Source: Isoetes engelmannii (taxonomy: Eukaryota; Streptophyta; Lycopodiopsida; Isoetales; Isoetaceae). From it: a stretch of DNA of 26,588 bases. Both the position numbers and the translations under genes were made by a program. Positions 1 through 7,866 of the stretch are shown in pieces. Below the pieces are notes generated by a model. It was not told the origin of the DNA. It saw only the letters and a list, made by a program, of their open reading frames with translations, and ran no database searches. Position 1 is the stretch's first letter. Each line of letters opens with the position of its first letter. Where the stretch lies: the NCBI GenBank assembly GCA_011763485.2, contig JAANSK020111129.1, positions 1 through 26,588 of the forward strand, given 5' to 3'.

Positions 1-1237
1 ACCTATTTGTAGATTGGGGTTTCATGGAGTCCAATCAGATTGGGCCACGTGGCACATTAATTAATTAGATGTCATAACTAATTAATTAAATGCAACAAGT
101 GAGTCCAACGTACCTGACATTAGTACCCCTATGTCGTATCCCAGTGACATGACATGTATGATACGGTATTTATGCCCGTATACATACGTGGAACGTCACA
201 ATTAGAAACAAAATGAAGAAATCTACTTATTTCTTATTATCATGAACTTAGTTAATGTGTGGCTGCTACAAAATGTTATAGTCTGAGTAGGGCCATAGTA
301 TAGTAGATCACCTTGTACGATAAGACTATAATTTTTGTGAATGTGAACCTTTGTTGGCAATATATATCTCAAATTTCATGTTAGAATAACATATTATGTA
401 CAAGATTTGAATATAAATTGGCATAGACCATTTATGGGTACATGATTAGATCAATTGGATGGAGAAAATCTCTCTAGTTATTGTAATGACTCTATCTATT
501 CTCTCCCTTACAATGATACTATGACTTCTTATCTTCTATGACATAACTTTTGAAAGGTGTATGTGGACATCCAGATACATTCAAAGTAGCCTTTAACTGC
601 TTAGTTTTTGTGCTTCAATATCAACTTTTAGATAGGCAACCTCGCCTAACAAACTATTCGTATCATATAGAAAGTTCTATATGTGAACCATATTCCAAAT
701 TGTGGATTAAAATGATGATGTTCTTGATTTTTAAATGAGAGGTCTTGTGGACCAGTAATTGACATCCACATATCAGTCTATCTTTATCTTCGATAACCAT
801 AGTTTTTCATATTTTTCCTTGGTTTGTTTTGCATTACTTTTATAACATTGGGAAGCTTTGAAATATGGTTTTTGACGTTCATACTCAAGGCAAAATCTAG
901 AGATTAAACATGAAAAACATTTGATGATAACTTTGTTCCAATACTAAAACTTTCAGCCCAAATCTAGCAAAAAATATCCTTTATTGATAGAGTAACTCAT
1001 GAGCTACTAATGTACTAAATTTCAACTTGAGATTGATTAAGATACGGAAGTTATTGATTTAAAATGAACCTATGGACCAGTAATGGTGTTCGGTATAGAA
1101 ACCTTTCTTGATTTATTACGATCATGTGTTTTGCTTTTTGTTAACATTGACCCCCAGTCAATGTTATACAAAGGACCAACTCTCCACAGATCAACACCTG
1201 GCAAGTAGCGGGAAAGACCGTGCCAAGGAAAGTAAGG
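1..1237. other. Intergenic stretch, nothing recognised
   Basis: AT-rich sequence with short, compositionally ordinary open frames on both strands. I see no conserved protein, RNA gene or clear repeat here. The longest plus-strand frame (550-738) has no recognisable motif or splice context. Confidence 0.5.
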
Positions 1238-1244
1238 CATGCAG

Positions 1245-1400
1245 CCAAACACGATAATACAAAGGGCTGCTCCCACGATTTTGGGCACGACATGTGATCT
1301 GGCACGCCACAATCTTGCCCATACACACACGACATTCAGCACGGCCACGATCACGATCCTAGGCACGAATTTTGGCACGACCACGAGCACGACGGCAGTT
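1245..1400. repeat. CACGA-rich degenerate short repeat patch
   Basis: The pentamer CACGA, or a one-base variant such as CACGC or CACGG, recurs about a dozen times at irregular spacing, often as GGCACGA or CCACGA. The patch is clearly richer in CpG than its AT-rich surroundings. Open frames on both strands follow from the composition and are not taken as genes. It could be a decayed minisatellite or the edge of a transposon; I cannot choose between these. Confidence 0.5.
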
Positions 1401-1662
1401 AGGGGTCCCTTTCGCTGCAACACTATTATGTTATCTGCAGATTGAGATCCCTGTCCACATCCAGCAACTTTCAGTTAGTTGATGAGTGGGCAAGCATGTC
1501 GCCATCAAGCGACGACCCAATGATCCATAAAAGGTCCCATTCTGGATTGAAGAAGTGTCCAAGATTTTCATCGCCGTTAATTGCCGACTACCCTTGTCTA
1601 TTGTTCATGAGTTATTATCTTCAGAATTGATGTATTCTTCAGTTCGAATATGAAGGAAGTTT

Positions 1663-2274
1663 TTGATTACCTTCCTAAACTTGTCTTTAGTGTTGCAAAA
1701 TTTAGTGAATATGCATCCAGTACAACACCCTCTTCGAATTCCTCAGCCCATACATTACACTCAATCTTCAATTCCTGTCTCCATAGCACCAGCACCTGCA
1801 ACCTTTATTCTAGTTTCTACAATGCATCCCCTCCTGTCGAAGTTGAATTATTTGATGAAGATTTCACAAGACAGAAATATCTTTATTCCTGAATATACAT
1901 TGGCTAGAAAGATGATGCAGACTGATCTTGAGCACATGTATGCTAATAATATAAGGACAGGGCAAACTGTCCTTCAATCTAAAAAATACCATTTTTATTT
2001 ATGGAATAAAACGATAGCAATTGAAACACTATCAAGCTTCCTCCGAGATGACCCTAGTGGCATGCTTTGCATCTATGTAAAAGTTAAATTTATTGGGATG
2101 TATGTTAGACAAAGTAGTGGCAGAGGTGGCCATTATCGGAAGTGTGACTTCAAAAATGCTGATGTGAAAGTATTCATGGACAAAGTCAATATTCACATGG
2201 GACAAGTGAGTTTTATTGCATGCTTTGAGTTAATGTCAATGTTCTGTTTGCTAATCTTTATTGGATGTGTCTAG
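1663..2274 (+). pseudogene. Unidentified coding remnant, possibly part of a decayed transposase gene
   Basis: An open frame of 203 codons. Its first quarter is Pro/Gln/Ser/Thr-rich with the look of a disordered N-terminus. A more globular part follows, with acidic, Lys and aromatic residues and a GRGGHYRKC stretch near residue 155. The frame reads into a sequence resembling an intron: a GTGAGT donor after codon 181 (about 2,206) and an AG acceptor near 2,273. I do not recognise a family. It lies on the same strand as, and just upstream of, a hAT transposase C-terminus, so it may be an earlier exon of that element or a captured host fragment. No start is chosen with confidence, because an alternative overlapping frame begins at 1,650. 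Confidence 0.3.
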
Positions 2275-2531
2275 GTAGCAAGAAATTCTCCAATGAATTG
2301 CGTTCAAGGTTTCTACATGAGGACCTTGAATTGCGTTCAAGGTTTTTTCAATTATGGAATAATGTGTACAACAGTTCTGTGATATCCAAAAATTTTGTGG
2401 AGAAACCACTAATTATCCAAGAGCAATTTTGTATGCCCAAGACAGTCGATGGTGAGACAATTAATGGTATTTTTCGATTGGAAAGAACTTCAGGTGCAAT
2501 CAAAATTTTTGGTGAAACAATGTACAAATAG
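2265..2531 (+). pseudogene. Unidentified coding remnant upstream of the hAT domain
   Basis: An 88-codon open frame with protein-like composition (a SNELRSRFLHEDLELRSRFF segment, then a FVEKPLIIQEQFCMPK segment). The repeated ELRSRF comes from an 11-codon, 33-bp direct duplication starting at 2,295 and 2,328, which keeps frame. The frame ends at a TAG inside the first unit of a 49-bp tandem duplication. The second unit shifts frame, and the hAT dimerisation domain continues beyond it. This suggests that the piece and the following domain were once one transposase reading frame. I do not recognise this part by itself. Confidence 0.35.
2295..2360 (+). repeat. 33-bp in-frame direct duplication
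   Basis: Two adjacent units start at 2,295 and 2,328, both with GAATTGCGTTCAAGG followed by a T-run. The period of 33 bp is a multiple of three, so the encoded ELRSRF motif is duplicated without a frameshift. The units diverge at their 3' ends. Confidence 0.75.
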
Positions 2532-2615
2532 TTTCAAGAGCTTGAGGATCCTTTAGATTTTGGAGACAATGTGCAAACAGTTTCAAGAGCTTGAGGATCC
2601 TTTAGAATTTGGAGC
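2518..2615 (+). repeat. 49-bp tandem duplication that shifts the frame
   Basis: Unit 1 is 2,518-2,566 and unit 2 is 2,567-2,615. Both carry TTTCAAGAGCTTGAGGATCC and differ at only a few positions. Unit 1 contains an in-frame TAG (TACAAATAG) where unit 2 has CAAACAG. Because 49 is not a multiple of three, the duplication also changes reading frame, splitting the transposase-like coding sequence. Confidence 0.85.
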
Positions 2616-3018
2616 GCCAACCCGCCTTTGGCAAAAGATAGGTTCCAATAGTGTGTTACAAGTCTCTCTTTCAGAATATTTAAAGTTAGCAGAATTATGC
2701 TTACGTATGATACTTGGAAGTGTGGAAGACGAAATATGTTTTAGTACAATGACTTTTATAAAAAATAAGCTACGGAATAGATTGGATGGCAGCTTGAATG
2801 CAGCTCTGAGAATATACAGTTCTGATTATGATCTAGATAGTTTTCCTTATGAAAAGTCTTACGAGCTATAAAAGGATGATTGCAATCGTCGAGGTGTTTA
2901 AAAAATACATGTCGAAGGTGAAAGGTCCAAAACAACATCAACAAATGAGCAGTTGGATAATACTGTGCAGGATGACAACAATTTATACAATTTATATGCG
3001 CATGGTGATATAAACTAA
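2560..3018 (+). pseudogene. hAT-family transposase C-terminal dimerisation domain, decayed
   Basis: The frame 2,560-2,871 encodes features typical of the hAT C-terminal dimerisation region of plant transposases: TRLWQKIGSN, then LSEYLKLAELCLRMILGSVE, DEICFSTMTF, KNKLRNRL and a final DSFPYEKSYEL. In functional relatives the core reads close to GSVEDERTFS; here it is GSVEDEICFS. In the same frame a TAA follows SYEL. Coding-like sequence (EGERSK, NEQLDNT, DDNNLYNLYAHGDIN) then continues to about 3,018 through further stops. No BED zinc finger or catalytic DDE segment is visible upstream within the window. The domain assignment is firm; autonomous activity is very unlikely. A domesticated gene cannot be formally excluded, but the stops argue against it. 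Confidence 0.75.
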
Positions 3019-3453
3019 GTTGAAGGTATGTCAATCTTGTTGCTTTTACTGTTATTTCTTTCTTTTTAAGAATAGTCTGATAACATAACCAAGAACAGAT
3101 GAGTTCAACTCATATTCATTTTATTCTTTTGTCCCCATGAGTAAACAAATCTCTATCGTATATTATAGCAAAATTCTGTGTTTTGCTCACTATAGTAAAT
3201 TCACTGTTCTGTAAATTCTATAGCATATTCGTTGTTTGTTCTATGTTCTCTGTGTAGCACCAAAAGTCTAGAACTTGCATATTATTTCCTTAGTATGATC
3301 TCATGTGCTTATACATTTAGTTATGGTTGCAGATTGTGTAAACCCAACTGTAAATAGCTGCAAATCCATTTGTAGTATCGTGATGCAGCAGAGCTCATGA
3401 AAGAAAGTAAGCATATGTTTTGGTGCAAACGAATTTGTGCTAGTGATCCAAAG

Positions 3454-3605
3454 CTTGACATCAATGAACATGGTTTCATCGAGTGTTGTTAGAATCGTGG
3501 TTTTGTCACCACGTTTGAACATGTTTCGGCTACATGCTTGAACGTCAATGAATAGTGTTTCATCTAATGTGGTTAGAATAGTGGTTTTATGACCAAAGTT
3601 TAACA
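3454..3605. repeat. Tandem duplication, period about 83 bp
   Basis: Two diverged copies begin at 3,454 and 3,537. Each runs CTTGA, then TCAATGAA, GTTTCATC, GTTAGAAT and GTGGTTTT to a TTTGAACA- or TTTAACA-like end. Several substitutions and short indels separate them. A short run of AGAGGTTCTAGTT-like units follows at about 3,620-3,655. Confidence 0.65.
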
Positions 3606-3829
3606 GATTTTATCAGTTTTAGAGGTTCTAGTTTCAGAGGTTCTAGTTGCAGAGGTTTCCCAGTTTTTTAGACGTTTTGGTTTCGAAGCTAGCCAGCTGT
3701 CACATAAGGATGTATGCATGCAAGAAAAAAACGGTTCCTTGTGATCCTTTCGGTGGGATAAAGGTTATGAGAGCGGATCGTCATTGCAGATCATCCTTGT
3801 CGCATTTGGGGTCGTTTATGCTGCCCAAG

Positions 3830-4265
3830 GTCAAACAATGGTTAGAGATTAAAAAAAACCCTCCACAATGGGTTATGAATATTAAAGGTTGTGCTATTTT
3901 TTTAAGCTTTAAGTATAGTACCTTCTAATATACATCTTCAAGCTCTAAAGCACTCTTTGCACCAAGTCTAGCAATTTGGATGCATGTAGCAACTTAGATA
4001 TGTTTGTTCTTTTAAAATATGTTGACCGTCCTTCAAAATAATGGTTAGAGAAACAATAACAAGGTTAAACAATGGTTAGAGAATTATAAAATGTCCTCCA
4101 CAAATAAATTGTGAAGGTTTTGTCTTCGTTTTAAGTAATAGTGCCTTCTAATATACATCTTCACAATTGTTAAGCTCTAAAGTGCTTCGTGCACCAAGTC
4201 TAGCAATTTGGATGCACCAAGCAACTTACATATGTTTGCTCTTTTAGAATGCGTTGTTCTTCCTT
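3830..4265. repeat. Tandem duplication, period about 230 bp
   Basis: Copy 1 spans about 3,830-4,030 and copy 2 about 4,062-4,265. Both contain AAACAATGGTTAGAGA, CCTTCTAATATACATCTTCA, GCACCAAGTCTAGCAATTTG and a CATATGTTTG- or GATATGTTTG-like end. Copy 2 carries small insertions. No coding potential is conserved between the copies, so I take it as non-coding sequence duplication. Confidence 0.75.
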
Positions 4266-4680
4266 GAAGTTAATTGTTTGAGCATCTCTGTTATCGTTTT
4301 GAGCGGATGAGAACTCAACAAAGTTCAATAGTTGCATGTTAGCTACCACCGAGAAAAGAAAAAATCCCCAACTTAAGAATGCTCAAATCATGTAAACTTT
4401 ATATTTTAACCAAGTGGGAAAATAACTAAAGGGCTTGATTGTATCACAATTCGCCAAAAAAAATGTACAAACTCTTGTGTTTTATAGGTTTAGCCAACCC
4501 TTATTTGGATACGAAAATATTTAGGGTCCTTAAAATTTACATTGCCAAATATCATGCCCGTGGAATTACCATGTTCCAAATATCCTGCCCCGCAGAATCA
4601 CCATGTGCAATGGATGAATCCCAACAAAAGAATTTTCTACTGATTCCTAGGTACATTACCTTCTCAACAAAAGATTTTTT

Positions 4681-4811
4681 TGCCTCCATTACTTTAAGGT
4701 CATGGACAAAATAAAATACCAAACCAATGTGCCAAAAAAACCTCTGCCTCCATTACTTTGAGGCCATGGACAAAAAAAGAAAATACCAAATCAATGTGCC
4801 AAAAAAACCTC
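4681..4811. repeat. Tandem duplication, 64-67 bp units
   Basis: The units 4,681-4,744 and 4,745-4,811 both run from TGCCTCCATTACTTT through CATGGACAAA and CAATGTGCCAAAAAAACCTC. They differ by substitutions and an A/G-rich length change. Confidence 0.85.
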
Positions 4812-5560
4812 TGCCTAAATCCTGTTCCCTATTCTGTTATCGTTAGGGCTGGAGGATTTGAAACTCCAAGCCAGATCTAGAGCCTCACCAGGAAGAAAAT
4901 CGGCTGGGTCGTCCATGTAGAAACTGCAACTGGGCAAGGATTTGGGGCACCTGGGTTTAGAACTTGACCGCATAATGCACAACTGGACTCCAGAACTTGC
5001 TCTGCTCCAGAATGTGCCCTTGATGTGTGGACGATATTGATACCCAAAACTCACATTCAGTTCGTTTTCTACAGCAGGTTGTGGCTTCATTCTCGAAAAA
5101 TTCGAAACTGGTCAGGGACTTTGATACACCTGGTGTTTTGTATTAGATCCTCCCATTTGTCAGAACAAAATTAAATCTTCTGCTATATATGTCTTGGAGA
5201 GTTCGAAGAAGAGGAGCAGATTAGGTTATTGCCCAAATGCAGCCATGCATTTTATTTGAATGCATCGATACATGGCTTAGATCACACAGAAGCTACCCCT
5301 TTTGCAGAGCAGAAGTAATGGCCGAAAATGAGGCCTCTGGGTCATCGCTTGCACATGCAGAGCCACAAACATTAGAGGTTTTGTGGATCTATTAACGCCC
5401 TTGTAAGCCCGACCCTTTGTTTAGTTTTATTTGGTACCCGAACCTCCAGCTATGGGCAAAAAGCTCCCCCGAACCTTAATCGAACCTGAGGTTCGAGATA
5501 CCTAACCTGTTAAACGTCATGATTACTAGCTGTTTTTGTACTCATTAATATTAATTCCCC
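4812..5560. other. Non-coding stretch, nothing recognised
   Basis: No open frame here gives a recognisable protein. A minus-strand frame at 4,815-5,090 (91 codons) has mixed composition and no motif. No repeat was noticed. Confidence 0.4.
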
Positions 5561-5849
5561 CCTTCCCCAGGTTTCCCACTGAACTGAAGCTCTAGACAGT
5601 TCTTCGAGCGGGATAGCACAAGAACGCCTCAATTCGGCGTCAAAGCTTTGGAAGGGAGTATGTCAATCCTCGCCCAAATCCGGCAGAAATCTACGTTTCT
5701 TTCGGATTTTGGCAAAGAATTGCATCAATTTTGGTCGCCGGACTATGGAGCTCAGAGAGCTATCAGCGACTGCAAAATTTGAGATATGACTGAGGTAACA
5801 CTTTTGTTAATATCGGGCAATGACAATGAGCTGATTTGTTCTTGAATAA

Positions 5850-6143
5850 CAAACGAAAGGCCAATTTCGGGTGGAGGTGCCCAAGAATTGCATGCCATAC
5901 AAAAATCAATATAACCGAAAGGAACAGATGGATGAGAATGCCCTTCGATCTTCTGGTGCAATGAATATTGATCTCTAGGCGCGTGGGAAACTGTATCCCA
6001 TTGATCCGATCAATAGAGGACCTCTTGAATTCCATTCTGCTTCAGGGCTTATTCACTTTGCCTGTAAGGGTAATGAAGGTCTACTTGGGTATTGCAATAA
6101 CATTTCTAGTAATTCTGATTTGCAGTTGAGAACAATGTACACT
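5850..6143 (+). pseudogene. Possible broken coding segment of unknown identity
   Basis: One plus-strand frame is open for about 98 codons except for a single TAG at 5,976-5,978. The stretch after the stop has the look of real protein (ARGKLYPIDPINRGPLEFHS, then ASGLIHFACKG), and a Met at 5,928 begins MDENALRSSGAMNIDL just before it. Around 5,580-5,795 upstream the sequence is more CpG-rich and ends in GACTGAG followed by GTAACA, a possible donor of a non-coding first exon. I cannot name a family. It could be an exon of the gene that supplied the coiled-coil segment at 6,222, or a pseudogene remnant. Confidence 0.25.
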
Positions 6144-6221
6144 TAATTGTATGAAGTACATTACACTACGGTAGCACACTGTAATTACCTCCAATATTGT
6201 AACAATTTCTTGACCAACAGA

Positions 6222-6581
6222 TCTAAGAATGCAGATGATCTGCAAGCTTCCAATCAAAGGTTGCTTTTGGAGGTGGATTCACTCAAAAAGGGACTTAAGA
6301 GAAGCTCTGAGGACATAGATAAATTGGAGAAGAAGTTGAAGAGATTGAAGAAGACACCATTGGGTATGAGGGAGAGGAAAAATGATTTAAAGGCCATGAA
6401 TGTACTTGCCCATGTTGGTGGGGGCTCCAGACACGAAGAATTCACGCCATTAAAAAACTCGTTAATTAGGCCTACTATGACTGAAAATAGTTGGAAAAAT
6501 AAAAGGAAAAAATTTCATGGTCACTTTTTTTTTTCGGTCGACGAATTCCGGCCTGCGACATCGAAATTATGCCTTACGTAA
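6222..6581 (+). CDS. Coiled-coil coding segment, unidentified, probably an exon or gene fragment
   Basis: After a plausible acceptor (GACCAACAG ending near 6,221) the plus-strand frame stays open to a stop at 6,579-6,581. The first 45 or so residues form heptad-like coiled coil (LLLEVDSLKKGLKRSSEDID, then KLEKKLKRLKK). A basic RERKNDLKAMNVLAHVG segment follows, then less ordered sequence. No family is recognised. Upstream, the frame stays open to about 6,147 without obvious conservation. A weak donor (GTTG before GTGGGG, near 6,418) leaves a phase that could join the PRP40 frame at 7,013, but coiled coils are not known to me at PRP40 N-termini. The alternatives are an unrelated broken gene or a captured exon. 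The coding appearance is moderately convincing; gene membership is unresolved. Confidence 0.4.
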   Translation, partial: SKNADDLQASNQRLLLEVDSLKKGLKRSSEDIDKLEKKLKRLKKTPLGMRERKNDLKAMNVLAHVGGGSRHEEFTPLKNSLIRPTMTENSWKNKRKKFHGHFFFSVDEFRPATSKLCLT

Positions 6582-6717
6582 CACATCGTCATCTTGCTAG
6601 CCGATCACGTCGCCACTCCGGCCCGCCACGACGGCTAAACTTTTCAAGGCGAAATTTTCAGCTCACCGAAATTACGCCTTCCGTACACATCGTCATCCTG
6701 CTGGCCGATCACGGCTC
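6562..6717. repeat. CpG-rich duplicated segment, period about 105 bp
   Basis: About 52 bp starting at 6,562 (CGAAATTATGCC) recurs at 6,667 (CGAAATTACGCC). Both continue with ACACATCGTCATC and GCCGATCACG. The block lies between the coiled-coil segment and PRP40, is richer in CpG than its surroundings, and may overlap the PRP40 promoter or leader. I see no TATA box whose position would fix the transcription start. Confidence 0.65.
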
Positions 6718-7012
6718 CGTCATCAACCAAAGGATCAAATAATCCGCCCTAAAGAAGACGGGCATGCCGGAGAAGCCACACTTTAGGTCAAGTTATGAAA
6801 TCAAAATCTTTGTAATCCGACGATGTATTTTACTAGTGTACTAGACTAAAGGTAATCGCCACCCTTTCTAGGTTTAAATATGAACTGCGATTTTCCGCTT
6901 CATAACCCCACCCTCCTGTTAGCAGGACGTCGACTTATCAACTGATATCCGGCTCCTTGCTTGGTCCATTTGTTGGAATGATAGTCATATGTAATAATGT
7001 TTATCTTGCCAG

Positions 7013-7866
7013 GTCCAGATACACAGTCGGGTTTTTCATCTGGAGGTCCTCAGCCCAATCTTCTCCGTGCCACAGCTTCGGGACCTCTGGTAAGTACCTA
7101 TATACAGCTAGAAAGAAATATCTATATTATTATCAGCTCAATTCTTACTCATGTATTTGTACAGCCACCACTTATACACGGCATGGCGTCGTCAGGACCC
7201 CCTAGCTTTGGTAACCCACCTCAGATGCAGGTGAATTTCGGATTTGAATGGAACATGTGAACTGGTGTTTCTTTTTGGCTTACTAAGTCTCGTTGATTAT
7301 TACAGTTTAGGCCAAATCCAGAAACAGGGCAGCAGTTTAATAATCAACAGTTTCGACCAGGACCTCCTAATTTAGGGCCACAGTTTGCAGTTCCTCCACC
7401 TAATTTGTCAAACGTCCAGCCTCCAATGCAGTATCCTCCACCTCCTCAAATGCAACAAATTCCCATGAATTCGTCACAGCAGCCACAGGCACAACAAGCA
7501 CCTCCGCCTCCACAGCCCATGTCAATGTCGTTTTCTCAGCAACAAAGATCCATGCCTGTTGGGCCCCCACCACCTCAACAATCTTCTCTCCAAGTACCAG
7601 TAAATATGGGGATGATGCCAAGTTCTTCTTTTTCGGTAAAATTTGTGTTCAACTTATGCATTGATTGTTTTGGAGCATGCTAATTTTCTTCGTAACTTTT
7701 GCAGTTTGGGTCCTTTCCTCAAAGCAATTCTTTTTCAATACCACCTTTCCAAGGCCAAAGTCCTCTTCAACCTGGCAGTCAATCATATTCAATCATTCCA
7801 CCTCAAAGTAACCCAACTGGTGCTCCACAAAATATGCAACCAGCTCAACAATGCACAGCAGCAGTT
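7013..7866 (+). CDS. PRP40: PRP40 exons 1-4: Pro/Gln-rich N-terminus
   Basis: These four exons encode a low-complexity segment rich in Pro, Gln, Ser and Met (residues 1-180 from Met 7,183), with runs such as PPPPQMQQ and QQAPPPPQP. Such disordered N-termini are usual in plant PRP40. Exon 1 begins in phase 1 after a good acceptor (TTATCTTGCCAG), so a preceding exon ending with one base of a codon is expected. I could not identify it with confidence. The QFRP motif across the exon 2-3 junction (residues 16-19), soon after Met 7,183, resembles the first residues of known plant PRP40 proteins. That makes this Met a credible alternative start. Confidence 0.85.

Noticed and set aside
1070-1423. 117-codon minus-strand frame rich in Val over the CACGA patch
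   Set aside because: Its composition follows directly from the repeated pentamer, and both strands are open there for the same reason.
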